Shown: positions 1 to 10,125, numbered from the stretch's first letter. The stretch: DNA of 64,000 bases from Dechloromonas sp. H13 (GCF_009469615.1 NZ_SSXX01000002.1:62001-126000); one strand, 5' to 3'. The notes: a model not told the origin generated them from the letters alone. Made by a program: numbers and translations.

Positions 1-1380
<1,380 letters not shown>

Positions 1381-1429
1381 CTACCATGTTTGGCAGATTA
1401 TTCTGATAAATTTAACTATTGAGCAATTT

Positions 1430-1900
1430 ATGGAACTTGACCGCTACGACCGGCAGATTCTCGCCGTCCTGCAGCAGGACGGCCGCATCAGCAACCAGGA
1501 TCTGGCCGAGCGCATCGGCCTCTCGCCGTCGCCCTGCCTGCGCCGCGTGCGCACGCTGGAGGAGTCGGGCCTGATCACCGGCTACCGCGCCCTGCTCGAC
1601 GCGAAAAAGCTCGGTCTCAGCCTGATGGCGCTGATTGGCATCTCGATGGACCAGCACACGCCGGAACGCTTCGCCAATCTCGAAAGCGCCATCGCCGACA
1701 TCCCGGAGGTGCTCGAATGCCTGCTGATCACCGGCCAGCAGTCGGATTACCAGCTCAAGGTCGTGGTCGGCGACATGGATGCCTACCAGGATCTGCTGCT
1801 CAACAAGATCACGCGCATCCAGGGCGTGACCGGGGTGCATACCAGTTTCGTGCTGCGCAAGGTGGTCGACCGGACGGCGCTGCCGCTCGGCGGAAACTGA
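1430..1900 (+). CDS. Lrp/AsnC family transcriptional regulator
   Basis: Feast/famine DNA-binding regulator of 156 aa. The N-terminal winged helix-turn-helix (about residues 3-60) contains DRQILAVLQQDGR and LSPSPCLRRVR, typical of the family. The C-terminal half is the RAM/AsnC effector domain. The ATG at 1430 starts the protein exactly at the usual family N-terminus, although open frame continues upstream. It is divergent from leuA; the shared 133-bp gap is AT-rich, which would suit an Lrp-type operator, so control of leuA or of itself is possible. No ligand can be assigned from sequence. Confidence 0.92.
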   Translation: MELDRYDRQILAVLQQDGRISNQDLAERIGLSPSPCLRRVRTLEESGLITGYRALLDAKKLGLSLMALIGISMDQHTPERFANLESAIADIPEVLECLLITGQQSDYQLKVVVGDMDAYQDLLLNKITRIQGVTGVHTSFVLRKVVDRTALPLGGN

Positions 1901-1955
1901 GGCGGCAGACACCGGCTTTCCGTATCCGGCGGCAGTGCGACCAGGGGCGGAAGGC

Positions 1956-2216
1956 TCAGTGGCGGCGTCGTTGCGGCGCCGGGCCGCCGCTGCGGGTTTC
2001 GAGATGGCGGAAAGTGATGCGGCCCTTGCTCAGGTCGTAGGGCGAGAGTTCCAGTGTGACCTTGTCGCCGACCAGAATGCGGATGTGGTTTTTCTTCATC
2101 TTGCCGGAGGTGTAGGCAACCAGATTGTGGCCGTTTTCCAGCGTGACGCGGAAGCGGGTGTCGGGAAGGACGTCATTGACGACGCCCTGCATTTCAATCA
2201 GTTCTTCTTTGGCCAA
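1956..2216 (-). CDS. infA: Translation initiation factor IF-1
   Basis: Small S1/OB-fold protein binding the ribosomal A site during initiation. The frame reads [12 protein letters not shown] through [21 protein letters not shown] to KGRITFRH, diagnostic of IF-1. At 86 aa it is longer than the usual 72 because of a basic Pro/Gln/Arg tail ([12 protein letters not shown]), as in the second IF-1 of many betaproteobacteria. The best start is TTG at 2214-2216 (GGAG about 9 nt upstream), because it places AKEEL at the canonical second residue; no ATG is available there. It lies 28 bp downstream of the transglutaminase gene in the same direction and is probably co-transcribed. Confidence 0.93.
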   Translation of the reverse strand: MAKEELIEMQGVVNDVLPDTRFRVTLENGHNLVAYTSGKMKKNHIRILVGDKVTLELSPYDLSKGRITFRHLETRSGGPAPQRRRH

Positions 2217-2244
2217 GGGGTGTTCTCCAGATAAAAATAGGGGG

Positions 2245-3129
2245 TCAGGCGATGTCGACCGCAGCATCGGTCGATAGCGCTTCCGGCCGGTGGTGGGGCA
2301 GTTGCCAGGGGTGACCAGGTTCGGACAGGGCGCGGACGGAAATGAGCGGGGGTGGCGGCGGCGCCACCACGCTGCCGAAAATGGTTGCGTACGAGACGTC
2401 GGCGGCATCGCGCCCGGTGCCGAGCCGCACGAAGCCCATCGGGATGGCGGTACCGGACGGGTCGAAGAGATACCAGCGGTGGTCGAGAAAGACCTCGACG
2501 TAGGCGTGAAAGTCACTCGGGCCGAGCGCCGGGTCGGCGCCGTAGTCGATGCCGGTGGTGAAGCGCGCCGGAATGTTCAGGGCGCGGCAGATGGCGATCA
2601 TCAGGTGGGCGAAGTCGCGGCAGACGCCGACGCGGTCGGTCAGGGTGTCGAGCGCCGAGGTGGCCGAACTGCTGGTCGCGCTCTTGAAGGTGACCTGCCG
2701 GCGCACCCAGTCCTGGATGGCCTCGACGCGGCGATAGCCTTTCGGCAGGCGGCCGAATTCGTTCATCGCCAGCAGGCTCAGGCGGTCCGACTGGCAGTAG
2801 CGGCTCGGGTAGATGTAGGTCAGGGCCGACAGCGGCAGGCTGGCGACCGGGGTTTCGCCGATGCCGTCGGCCAGCGCGACATGGTGGTCGATGTCCAGCG
2901 TCGCCTGGTAGCTGATGTGCAACGGGCCGCCAGCCGCCGAAAGGCGCAGGTAGCGTGCGCTGGTGAGCGGATCGGTCTGGATCGTCGGCTGCACCGGCTG
3001 GCTGATCTGCAACTGCTCGTCGACGACCGTCTGGCAGGGGGTCCTGGCCGCGTGGATGTTGAAGACGAAATCGGCACCCGGGCCGGCAAGTTCGTAATGG
3101 AGATCGATCGCAAACCGGATGCGGACCAT
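2245..3129 (-). CDS. Transglutaminase-like cysteine protease family protein
   Basis: 294-aa protein with an N-terminal beta-rich region (about 1-150, resembling the bacterial transglutaminase N domain) and a transglutaminase core. The catalytic triad is visible: Cys in GVCRDFAHL, His in DFHAYVEV and Asp in YLFDPSG. No signal peptide is evident, so it is probably cytoplasmic. Such proteins are mostly uncharacterised; cross-linking, deamidation or peptidase activity cannot be told apart here. The proline run (PPPPP) near residue 255 leads into a poorly conserved tail, and the repeated word YTGCGGTCGAC falls within the last few codons (2254-2264). Confidence 0.85.
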   Translation of the reverse strand: MVRIRFAIDLHYELAGPGADFVFNIHAARTPCQTVVDEQLQISQPVQPTIQTDPLTSARYLRLSAAGGPLHISYQATLDIDHHVALADGIGETPVASLPLSALTYIYPSRYCQSDRLSLLAMNEFGRLPKGYRRVEAIQDWVRRQVTFKSATSSSATSALDTLTDRVGVCRDFAHLMIAICRALNIPARFTTGIDYGADPALGPSDFHAYVEVFLDHRWYLFDPSGTAIPMGFVRLGTGRDAADVSYATIFGSVVAPPPPPLISVRALSEPGHPWQLPHHRPEALSTDAAVDIA

Positions 3130-3385
3130 GAAATTCCCAAGTTGATGGCGCCCGGCCTGCGGGCAAACCCTGGACGCGGTCGGGCGACCAGTCGAACGGC
3201 GCTATGCGGCGGGAAATGTTTGGATCAGCATGCCGCCGGCCCGGTCAGGGGCGCGGCAGGGAAGAAGGGCATTTACGCGGGGCAAAACGATGGTGCTGCG
3301 CTTGTTTTGTGCGGTGCAGCAGGCGAATTTTACGCCCCCGGCTGCCGGCCGGCAAGGCGATCCTGATTCGAAATGGCCGGGGTGA

Positions 3386-3413
3386 CCGCTGCCGTGCGTA
3401 TAATCCGCAGCGG
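3386..3413 (+). promoter_or_regulatory. rnpB promoter with -10 inside an inverted repeat
   Basis: A perfect TATAAT lies at 3399-3404, 7-8 nt before the first base of RNase P RNA. It sits between the arms of a perfect 7-bp inverted repeat, CCGCTGC (3386-3392) and GCAGCGG (3407-3413). No good -35 hexamer is visible at the usual spacing. Confidence 0.7.
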
Positions 3414-3789
3414 AAAGTCGGCCAGGCAATCGCCGGATACGCGAGTATCGGGAGGAAAGTCCGGGCTCCGCAGGGCAGGATGCCAGCTAACGGCTGGGCG
3501 CTATAAGCCGCAAGGCGAAGGCGACGGAAAGTGGAACAGAGAGTAGACCGCCGGTCGGGGCAACCCGGTCGGTAAGGGTGAAACGGCGAGGTAAGAGCTC
3601 ACCGCGTCGGCGGCAACGTTCGACGGCACGCTAAACCCCATCCGGAGCAAGACCAAATAGGGAAGCATGGGCGTGGCCCGCGCTGCTTCCGGGTAGGTTG
3701 CTTGAGCCTGCCGGTGACGGCAGGCCTAGAGGAATGATTGCCGAACCCCGCGAGGGGGGAACAGAACCCGGCTTATCGGCCGGCTTTCC
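3412..3789 (+). ncRNA. rnpB: RNase P RNA, bacterial class A
   Basis: Catalytic RNA that removes 5' leaders from pre-tRNAs. The conserved core is plain: GAGGAAAGTCCGGGCTCC near 3451 (CR I region), the AGGGCAGGATGCCAGCTAACG segment just after, AGAGTAGACCGCCG, GGTAAGGGTGAAACGG, and the 3' ACAGAACCCGGCTTATCGG. The ends are set by helix P1: GGAAAGTCGGCC at the 5' end pairs, with one G-U, with GGCCGGCTTTCC at the 3' end. About 378 nt, normal for class A. A perfect TATAAT lies just upstream. A short hairpin follows at 3806-3820. Confidence 0.97.
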
Positions 3790-3805
3790 AACCGATCTCC
3801 ACTTT

Positions 3806-3820
3806 CCGGCGACTCGCCGG
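3806..3820. terminator. Short hairpin between rnpB and the convergent DsrE gene
   Basis: CCGGC-GACTC-GCCGG forms a 5-bp GC stem immediately after rnpB and directly before the stop of the convergent DsrE-like gene. No T-tract in either direction, so bidirectional termination is only a possibility. Confidence 0.35.
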
Positions 3821-4342
3821 TCACTCGATGATTTCCGGGTGCTTCTGCAGGAAATCGGCGCGCTTGGTCCGATTGATGACGTCGCCCGAAATGTAGGCAT
3901 AGCCGTTCTGCTGCCATTTTGCGAGATCGGTCATCGCGGCCGGTACGACCGTTACCAGATCGTAGAAATCCCCGGGCTTGTAGCCGCGGAAGTTGGCGGC
4001 ATTGCGACAGACGCGCAGGGAGACGCCCTGGTCGGTCAATGCCTTGAGGCGCTCGTAGATGTCGGGGTAGGCGGCGCGATTCAGTCGCGAAAGCATGTGC
4101 AACTCGTTGCCGTGGGCCACCATGACGATGTGCGACTGTCTGACGTTGCCGAATTCCTTCAGGCTGTTCAGGTGGTTGTTCAGATAGCCGAGGGCCTGGT
4201 AGAGATCCTCGGGTTTCTCCAGATTGAACTGGTAAACGGCCTTCTGGGCGCCAAGTGGCGTGCCGTCGAATTTCGACGGATCGTCCGGGCCGGCCCAGGC
4301 GACACCGGCGCACAGCAGGGCACCCAACAGCAATCGTTGCAT
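3821..4342 (-). CDS. Periplasmic DsrE/DsrF-like protein
   Basis: 173-aa protein with an N-terminal signal peptide (LLLGALLCAGVAWA, cleavage near residue 18) followed by a DsrE/F fold. Recognisable parts are the SHIVMVAHGNELHML strand-loop and the C-terminal VCRNAANFRG...VTVVPAAMTDLAKWQQNGYAYI region, which carries the single conserved-type Cys of the fold. Cytoplasmic DsrE proteins move sulfur as persulfides; this exported relative has no established role that I know. AGGAG precedes the ATG. It converges on rnpB and stands alone on its strand. Confidence 0.8.
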   Translation of the reverse strand: MQRLLLGALLCAGVAWAGPDDPSKFDGTPLGAQKAVYQFNLEKPEDLYQALGYLNNHLNSLKEFGNVRQSHIVMVAHGNELHMLSRLNRAAYPDIYERLKALTDQGVSLRVCRNAANFRGYKPGDFYDLVTVVPAAMTDLAKWQQNGYAYISGDVINRTKRADFLQKHPEIIE

Positions 4343-4485
4343 TTTCGTCTCCTAGGGGAAGTGTCGTCTGTCGTCATGAGCGGAAGTGGCACGCGACACT
4401 ATATTAGAAAAATCATGGATGCTAACCGAGTCCGGGGTAATTGCCGGCAGTGAAGTTGCCAGTCCCTTCTCCCCTACAATGCCGC

Positions 4486-5637
4486 ATGACCATCGCACCG
4501 CACCCCACCATCCGCTGGCAGGAGGCAGCTGCCGGGCATGTCGCCCGCTGGCGCTCCGAAGCCGGCGTCGCGCCGCCGGTTGCGGTCGACGTCGTTGATG
4601 ACCGGATTTCCGCCGACGCCGCCTGGCGCCTGCTGGAATCCGGCACGGCGCTGCTCTGGCGCGGCGACTGGGTCAATGCCCGTCACCTGCTGCAGGCGCT
4701 GACCCGGCGCGCCGACCGCCGCTTCGGGGCGGAGCGCGGCAAGCCGCCGGCGACGCCGGCCGCGGCCTTCGCCCGCCATCGCGAACGCCAGGGCCGGCGC
4801 GCCGCGCTGCTCGGCCGCCTACTGGTGCCGGTGCGTGCCGATTACGCGCTGCCGCTGCGCCGCGCGCAGGACGTCCGCCAGGCTTGCGTGGAGGCCTGGG
4901 GGGCGCCGGACGGCGAGGATGCCGTCGTCGCCCTGCGCGAACTGCTGGCCGTGGTCAGCGCCCACGAGTGGCGCAAGAAGGGCGTGCCGGTGCCGGCGGT
5001 CGCGGGGCGCATCCATCCGCATTACGGCGTGTTTTCACCGGTGCGCGGCGAATATGTCGATCTGGTGGCCACGGCGCCGCTACCGGCGGATTGTGAACTG
5101 GCGTTCGATATCGGCACCGGTTCCGGCATCCTCGCCGCCGTGCTGGCGCGGCGCGGCGTCCGCCGGGTCGTCGCCACCGACCAGGATCCGCGGGCGCTGG
5201 CCTGCGCCACGGAAAATGCCCGAAATCTCGGGTTGACCGCAGCGATCGAGGTGATCGCCGCCGACCTCTTTCCGCACGGCCGGGCGCCGCTGGTGGTGTG
5301 CAATCCGCCGTGGGTGCCGGCGCAGCCGAGTTCGCCGGTCGAATACGCGGTCTATGATCCCGATTCACGCATGCTGCGCGGCTTTCTCGGCGGCCTGGCG
5401 GCGCATCTGGAAGCCGGCGGCGAGGGCTGGCTGATCATTTCCGACTTCGCCGAACACCTCGGCCTGCGTTCGCGGGCCGAACTGCTGGGCTGGATCGCGG
5501 CGGGCGGCCTGCAGGTGCTGGGGCGCCTCGACACCCGGCCACAGCACCCGAAGGCGCGCGATGCCGGCGACCCGCTGCACGTGGCGCGGGCGGCCGAGGT
5601 GACGTCGTTGTGGCGGCTCGGCGCGGCGCCGAAATAA
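4486..5637 (+). CDS. Class I SAM-dependent methyltransferase (PrmC/HemK-like)
   Basis: About 383 aa. A C-terminal Rossmann methyltransferase domain has motif I LAFDIGTGSGILAAVLA near residue 205, an acidic motif II (ATDQDP) and the N6/glutamine-type catalytic motif NPPW (VVCNPPWVP near 270). The N-terminal 190 residues are a separate region rich in Arg and Ala. NPPW is typical of enzymes methylating amide or exocyclic nitrogens; the substrate is unknown. Start is uncertain: ATG at 4486 lies 6 nt after a TACAAT box (4475-4480), which would give a nearly leaderless mRNA; an in-frame ATG at 4441 would add 15 residues. A copy of YTGCGGTCGAC is at 4580-4590. Confidence 0.8.
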   Translation: MTIAPHPTIRWQEAAAGHVARWRSEAGVAPPVAVDVVDDRISADAAWRLLESGTALLWRGDWVNARHLLQALTRRADRRFGAERGKPPATPAAAFARHRERQGRRAALLGRLLVPVRADYALPLRRAQDVRQACVEAWGAPDGEDAVVALRELLAVVSAHEWRKKGVPVPAVAGRIHPHYGVFSPVRGEYVDLVATAPLPADCELAFDIGTGSGILAAVLARRGVRRVVATDQDPRALACATENARNLGLTAAIEVIAADLFPHGRAPLVVCNPPWVPAQPSSPVEYAVYDPDSRMLRGFLGGLAAHLEAGGEGWLIISDFAEHLGLRSRAELLGWIAAGGLQVLGRLDTRPQHPKARDAGDPLHVARAAEVTSLWRLGAAPK

Positions 5638-5652
5638 ATTTTTGCGGCGGAT

Positions 5653-5680
5653 GGAATAAAGGCGGGTCGCCTTCCGTTCA
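5653..5680 (+). promoter_or_regulatory. Candidate ECF sigma-dependent promoter
   Basis: GGAATAA (5653-5659) and CGTTCA (5675-5680), 15 bp apart, resemble the GGAA...CGTT pattern used by many ECF sigma factors. It lies 40 bp before the first gene of an operon that itself encodes an ECF sigma factor, so autoregulation is likely. Inferred from motif and context. Confidence 0.5.
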
Positions 5681-5719
5681 TTCCGGTGTAGCACCCGAAT
5701 AACACCAACGGAGATCACC

Positions 5720-6115
5720 ATGAATGCACCCAGATACGCGCCAAAACTCGCGCTCGCCCTGCTCGTGTCGACGACCCTCGCCGCTTGTTCCTCCTACTCA
5801 ACCCGCGCCGCGGCGCCGGCGACGGAGTCCGGCGGCGTACTCACCGGCGCCAACGGCATGACACTCTATACCTTCGACAAGGATGCGCCCGGCAAGAGCA
5901 ATTGCAACGGCCCCTGCGCTACCAACTGGCCGCCGCTCTACGCGGCGGACGGCGACAGCGGCAGCGGCGACTACAGCGTGATCAACCGCGACGACGGCAA
6001 GAAGCAGTGGGCGTTCAAGGGCAAGCCGCTGTACTACTGGACCAAGGACCAGAAGCCGGGCGACAGGACCGGTGACGGCTTCCTCAACAACGCCTGGCAC
6101 GTCGCCAAGCCCTGA
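5720..6115 (+). CDS. Lipoprotein with Yx(F/W)xxD repeats (COG4315 / Lipoprotein_15)
   Basis: 131-aa predicted lipoprotein. The signal peptide ends in a lipobox LAAC (Cys 23), so it should be lipidated and membrane-anchored. The mature part has two copies of the family repeat: GMTLYTFDKD near residue 50 and PLYYWTKD near 108, with a CNGPCATNWPP segment between them. The molecular function of the family is not established. It is first in a four-gene operon (6 bp before the sigma-factor gene) with an ECF sigma, an anti-sigma and a catalase-like protein, which suggests an envelope or oxidative-stress role. Confidence 0.85.
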   Translation: MNAPRYAPKLALALLVSTTLAACSSYSTRAAAPATESGGVLTGANGMTLYTFDKDAPGKSNCNGPCATNWPPLYAADGDSGSGDYSVINRDDGKKQWAFKGKPLYYWTKDQKPGDRTGDGFLNNAWHVAKP

Positions 6116-6121
6116 GCCAGC

Positions 6122-6622
6122 GTGGACAGCGCGGCGATCCTGGCCGAGATTCCCCGCCTGCGCCGCTATGCGCGGGCGCTGCTCGGCGATCGCGCGGCGG
6201 CCGACGATCTCGTGCAGGACACGCTGGAGCGCGCGTGGTCGCGCGCTTCGCTGTGGCAGGCCGGCAGCGACCTGCGCGCCTGGCTGTTCAGCATCATGCA
6301 CAACCTGCGCGTCGACCAGTTGCGCCGGCCGGAGGTGGCGACCCGCGCCATCGCCGCGGACGAAGCCGAGTTGCCGACGCGCGCCACGCAAAGCGACCGC
6401 CTCGAGGTGCGTGATCTCGAAGCCGCCCTGCGCCAGCTGCCGGAAGAACAGCGCGAGGTGCTGCTGCTGGTCGCGCTGGAGGGCAGCAGCTATGCCGAAA
6501 TCGCCGCGGCGCTCGGCATTCCCACCGGCACCGTCATGTCGCGCCTGGCGCGCGGGCGGGAGCGCCTGCGCCTGCTGCTGGACGGCCGGCAGCCGGGGGC
6601 CAACCTGAGAGTCGTGCGATGA
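6122..6622 (+). CDS. ECF-family RNA polymerase sigma factor
   Basis: 166 aa. Sigma region 2 spans about residues 10-75 (ARALLGDRAAADDLVQDTLERAW, with -10 recognition and core binding). Region 4 spans about 105-155 (LPEEQREVLLLVALEGSSY, then the HTH ending TVMSRLARGRERLR). Regions 1 and 3 are absent, as in ECF factors. GTG start at 6122. The stop overlaps the next start (ATGA), the usual arrangement of a sigma with its anti-sigma. A matching promoter candidate lies upstream of the operon at 5653-5680. Confidence 0.93.
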   Translation: MDSAAILAEIPRLRRYARALLGDRAAADDLVQDTLERAWSRASLWQAGSDLRAWLFSIMHNLRVDQLRRPEVATRAIAADEAELPTRATQSDRLEVRDLEAALRQLPEEQREVLLLVALEGSSYAEIAAALGIPTGTVMSRLARGRERLRLLLDGRQPGANLRVVR

Positions 6623-7422
6623 GCAAACTGCCGATCACCGAAGCCGACCTGCACGCCTATCTCGATGCCGAGCTGCCCGCGGCGCGGCGGGCCGAGGTCG
6701 AGGACTACCTGGCGGCCAATCCGGCGGAAGCCGAGCGCGTGCGCGCCTGGCAGGCCCAGAAGCTGGAACTCGCTGCCCTGTTCGCCCCGGTCCTCGACGA
6801 GCCGCTGCCGGAAAACCTGCGCGCCCTGGCCGCGCCGCCGCCAGCTGCGGTCGACGTGCAAAAACGGCCGTTTTTGCCGGGCTGGTCGCTGCAGCGCCTG
6901 GCAGCCGGCCTGCTCGTCGCGCTGCTCGGCGGCGTCGGCGGCTGGTTCGTCCATGCCCGCTTCGAGGCCGCCGACCGCCAGGCGCAGATGATGCCGTTGC
7001 CGCGCCAGGCGGCGGTGGCACACGTCGTCTTCAGCCCCGACGTGCGGCGCCCGGTCGAGATCAGCGCCGAGCAGGAAGACCAGCTCGTCGCCTGGCTCTC
7101 CAAGCGCCTCGGCACGCCGGTGCGCCCGCCGCGGCTGGGGGCGCTCGGCTACGAGCTGATCGGCGGCCGCCTGCTGCCGGGCAACAGCGGCCCGGTCGCC
7201 CAGTTCATGTATCACGACGCCAGCGGCCAGCGCCTGACCCTCTACGTGACGACCGAGAACGCGGCCAACCGCGACACCGGTTTCCGCTTCGCCCGGGAAG
7301 GCCCGGTCAATGTCTTCTACTGGATCGACGGCCGCTTCGGCTACGCCCTGTCGGCCGGCATCGACAAGGGCGAACTGGCGCGCGTCGCGAGCGCAGTCTA
7401 CGACCAGCTCGAACACCAATAG
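6619..7422 (+). CDS. Transmembrane anti-sigma factor (COG5662-like)
   Basis: 267 aa. An N-terminal cytoplasmic anti-sigma domain (residues 1-75; ITEADLHAYLDAELP, then an ARR-x-EVE helix) is followed by a Pro/Ala linker, one membrane helix (about 93-112) and a periplasmic domain of about 150 residues. The protein contains no cysteine, so it lacks the zinc HxxxCxxC motif and cannot sense oxidants by disulfide formation; the signal must reach it another way. Translationally coupled to the sigma gene by a 4-bp overlap. The linker contains the YTGCGGTCGAC word at 6845-6855. Confidence 0.88.
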   Translation: MSKLPITEADLHAYLDAELPAARRAEVEDYLAANPAEAERVRAWQAQKLELAALFAPVLDEPLPENLRALAAPPPAAVDVQKRPFLPGWSLQRLAAGLLVALLGGVGGWFVHARFEAADRQAQMMPLPRQAAVAHVVFSPDVRRPVEISAEQEDQLVAWLSKRLGTPVRPPRLGALGYELIGGRLLPGNSGPVAQFMYHDASGQRLTLYVTTENAANRDTGFRFAREGPVNVFYWIDGRFGYALSAGIDKGELARVASAVYDQLEHQ

Positions 7423-7451
7423 CTTTCCCAACCCCACAAGGAAACCCCATC

Positions 7452-8453
7452 ATGCGCACGAAGACGTTGCCGTATTTCGCTTTCGCCGGCCTGCTCGGCC
7501 TCGCCCCCCAGCTTGCCGGCGCCGCCGAGCCGGAAGTCACTGCGCCGCAGGTGGTCGGCGCCATCGAGGGGGTGTTCGGCGTCACCCCCGGCGAACGGCG
7601 CAACCATATCAAGGGCACTTGCGCCGTCGGCGAATTCGTCGGCAGCAAGGAGGCTGCGGTCTACAGCCGTTCGGCGCTGTTTTCCGGCAAGCCGGTGCCG
7701 GTCGTCGCCCGCTTCTCGGTCACCGGTGGCAACCCCAAGGTGCCGGACACGGCGAAGAACGTGCGCGGCATGGCGCTGCAGTTCAAGCTGCCGGACGGCC
7801 AGCTGCACCAGATGGCGATGCTCAACACGCCGATGTTCGGCGCCGCCAGCCCGCAGACCTTCCTCGACCTGATGCTCGCGCTGCAACCCGATCCGGCGAC
7901 CGGCAAGCCCGACCCGGAAAAGATGAAGGCCTTCAAGGCCAGCCATCCGGACAACCTGGCGCAGGCGCAGTACCTGGCCAGCCACAACCCGCCGGCCAGC
8001 TATGCCAGCAGCGCCTTCTGGGGCATCCATACCTTCCGGTTCATCGACCGCCAGGACAAGGTGACCCTCGTGCGCTGGCGCTTCGTGCCGCAGGACGGGG
8101 AGAAGCGCCTGAGCGACGACGAACTGAAAACGGCGGGCGCGAATTTCCTCGAGCCGACGCTGATCGCCCGCACCCAGCAGGGGCCGGTGCGCTGGGACAT
8201 GCTGCTGACCATCGGCCAGCCGGGCGACCCGGAAGACAACCCGACCCTGAGCTGGCCGGCGGAGCGCCGGGAGGTGAAGGTCGGCACGTTGACCATCACG
8301 GCCGCCATGCCGCAGAAGGGGGCGGCGTGTGAAGGGATCAATTTCGATCCGCTGGTGATGGCCGACGGCATCGCCGCGACCAACGACCCGGTGCTGAAGT
8401 TCCGCTCGCCGGCCTACGCGGTGTCGTTCGGCAAGCGCCTGAGCGGCCAGTAA
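7452..8453 (+). CDS. Exported catalase-family peroxidase (SrpA-like)
   Basis: 333-aa short catalase-fold haem protein with a signal peptide (cleavage after AQLAGA-A near residue 24), so periplasmic. Family features: the distal region RRNHIKGTCAVGEF with His, FSVTGGNP, the VRGMALQF strand, and the proximal haem-ligand motif RSPAYAVSFGKR with Tyr near the C-terminus. Full-size catalases are about 480 aa or more; the short exported type usually acts as a peroxidase rather than a strong catalase. Last gene of the ECF sigma operon, 29 bp after the anti-sigma gene, so it is a plausible effector of that stress response. Confidence 0.88.
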   Translation: MRTKTLPYFAFAGLLGLAPQLAGAAEPEVTAPQVVGAIEGVFGVTPGERRNHIKGTCAVGEFVGSKEAAVYSRSALFSGKPVPVVARFSVTGGNPKVPDTAKNVRGMALQFKLPDGQLHQMAMLNTPMFGAASPQTFLDLMLALQPDPATGKPDPEKMKAFKASHPDNLAQAQYLASHNPPASYASSAFWGIHTFRFIDRQDKVTLVRWRFVPQDGEKRLSDDELKTAGANFLEPTLIARTQQGPVRWDMLLTIGQPGDPEDNPTLSWPAERREVKVGTLTITAAMPQKGAACEGINFDPLVMADGIAATNDPVLKFRSPAYAVSFGKRLSGQ

Positions 8454-8462
8454 TCGCAGGGA

Positions 8463-8491
8463 CGCCTGCCGATGTGTGGCATCGGCAGGCG
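8463..8491. terminator. Bidirectional hairpin between catalase gene and ahpF
   Basis: A perfect 12-bp stem, CGCCTGCCGATG and its complement around a TGTGG loop. It starts 9 bp after the catalase-like stop and ends 17 bp before the ahpF stop, so it can serve both converging transcripts. The T-tract is poor. Confidence 0.6.
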
Positions 8492-8508
8492 GGGTTCGCG
8501 GGGTGGCG

Positions 8509-10062
8509 TCAGGCCGGGGCCGAGGTGCGGATCAGGTGGTCGAAGGCGCTGAGCGCGGCGGTGGCGCCGGCGCCCATGGCGATGACGATCTGCTTGTAGG
8601 GCACCGTCGTGCAGTCGCCGGCGGCGAAGACCCCGGGTACCGAGGTCTGGCCCTTGGCGTCGATCTCGATTTCGCCGAATTTCGACAGGTTGACCGCACC
8701 CTTCAGCCAGTCGGTGTTGGGCAGCAGGCCGATCTGGACGAAGATGCCTTCGAGGTCGATGCGCTTGATCTCGTCGGTATTGCGATCCTTGTACAGCAGG
8801 CCGTTGACCTTGTTGCCGTCGCCGGTGACTTCGGTGGTCAACGCCATGGTGTGCACCTCGACGTTCGGCAGGCTGGCCAGCTTGCGCTGCAGTACGGCGT
8901 CAGCGCGCAGCTTGCTGTCGAATTCGAGCAGCGTCACGTGGCCGACGATGCCGGCGAGGTCGATCGCCGCCTCGACGCCCGAGTTGCCGCCGCCGATCAC
9001 CGCCACGCGCTTGCCCTTGAACAGCGGGCCGTCGCAGTGCGGGCAGTAGGCGACGCCCTTGCCGCGGTATTCCTTCTCGCCGGGCACGTTCATTTCGCGC
9101 CAGCGGGCGCCGGTGGCGAGGATGACCGACTTGCTCCTGAGCACGGCGCCGTTCTCCAGCGTCACCTCGATCTGGTCACCCGCCTTGAGTTGCGTGGCGC
9201 GCTGCAGATTCATGATGTCGACGTCGTAGTCCTTGACGTGTTCCTCCAGGCCGGCGACCAGTTTCGGACCGTCGGTTTCCCTGACCGAGATGAAGTTCTC
9301 GATGGCCAGCGTGTCCATCACCTGGCCGCCGAAACGCTCGGCCAGCAGGCCGGTGCGGATTCCCTTGCGCGCCGCGTAGATGGCGGCCGCGGCGCCGGCC
9401 GGGCCGCCGCCGACGACGAGGACGTCGAAGGCTTCCTTGGCGCCCAGTTTCGCGGCGTCGCGTGCGGCGGCCCCGGTGTCGAGCTTGGCGACGATTTCCT
9501 CGACGCTCATCCGCCCGGCGCCGAACTCGACGCCGTTCAGGAAGACGGTGGGCACGGCCATGATCTGGAGCCGTTCGACTTCGGCCTGGAACAGTCCACC
9601 GTCGACCATCGTGTGGCTGACGCCGGGGTTGAGCACGGCCATCAGGTTGAGCGCCTGCACGACGTCCGGGCAGTTGTGGCAGGACAGCGAGATGTAGGTC
9701 TCGAAACGGAACTCGCCGGGCAGCGCCCTGATCTGCTCGATCACGGCCGCGTCGACCTTGGGCGGGTGGCCACCGGTCTGCAGCAGGGCGAGGATCAGCG
9801 AGGTGAATTCGTGGCCCATCGGCAGGCCGGCGAAGCTGATCCGGGCCGCTTCGCCGGGGCGGCCGATGGCGAAGGAGGGACGCCGTGCGGCGTCGCCGTC
9901 GTCGCGCAGGCTGACCTTGTCCGACAGGCCGGCGATATCGGTCAGCAGGCCGTGCATCTCCTGCGCCGCGGCGCTGTCGTCGAGCGAGGCGACGAGTTCG
10001 ATCGGCGTCTGCAGCTTTTCGAGGTAGGCCTTGAGTTGGGTCTTGATGTTTGCGTCGAGCAT
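8509..10062 (-). CDS. ahpF: Alkyl hydroperoxide reductase subunit F
   Basis: NADH-dependent FAD flavoprotein (517 aa) that re-reduces AhpC. The N-terminal double-thioredoxin-like domain carries a CxxC (CHNCP, about 129-132) that passes electrons to AhpC. The C-terminal thioredoxin-reductase-like part has the FAD motif [19 protein letters not shown] near residue 215, the redox CPHCDG near 339-342, the NAD motif [19 protein letters not shown] and the closing FAAGDCT motif. Length is normal. It follows ahpC with a 108-bp gap that contains strong hairpins. Confidence 0.97.
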   Translation of the reverse strand: MLDANIKTQLKAYLEKLQTPIELVASLDDSAAAQEMHGLLTDIAGLSDKVSLRDDGDAARRPSFAIGRPGEAARISFAGLPMGHEFTSLILALLQTGGHPPKVDAAVIEQIRALPGEFRFETYISLSCHNCPDVVQALNLMAVLNPGVSHTMVDGGLFQAEVERLQIMAVPTVFLNGVEFGAGRMSVEEIVAKLDTGAAARDAAKLGAKEAFDVLVVGGGPAGAAAAIYAARKGIRTGLLAERFGGQVMDTLAIENFISVRETDGPKLVAGLEEHVKDYDVDIMNLQRATQLKAGDQIEVTLENGAVLRSKSVILATGARWREMNVPGEKEYRGKGVAYCPHCDGPLFKGKRVAVIGGGNSGVEAAIDLAGIVGHVTLLEFDSKLRADAVLQRKLASLPNVEVHTMALTTEVTGDGNKVNGLLYKDRNTDEIKRIDLEGIFVQIGLLPNTDWLKGAVNLSKFGEIEIDAKGQTSVPGVFAAGDCTTVPYKQIVIAMGAGATAALSAFDHLIRTSAPA

Positions 10063-10083
10063 GCTGTTCTCCGGTGATTGAGA

Positions 10084-10125
10084 ATTTCAGTGAAAAGGGG
10101 CTCGCCGGCCCCTTTGCGCTGAAAT
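10084..10125 (-). terminator. Intercistronic hairpin between ahpC and ahpF
   Basis: Two-tier stem: outer arms ATTTCAG/CTGAAAT, a symmetric 3x3 internal loop, then inner arms AAAGGGGC/GCCCCTTT around a 6-nt loop, ending on the minus strand in TTTT. A second hairpin, CCGCTCCC/GGGAGCGG, lies at 10131-10151. In the ahpC-to-ahpF direction these could act as a partial terminator or protect the ahpC 3' end, giving more AhpC than AhpF. Confidence 0.5.

Noticed and set aside
3130-3385. Possible small genes between the transglutaminase and rnpB
   Set aside because: Only short frames without ribosome-binding sites or recognisable features; read as the upstream region of two divergent transcripts.
8476-10077. 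533-codon plus-strand frame opposite ahpF
   Set aside because: Antisense of ahpF, whose cofactor motifs are complete.
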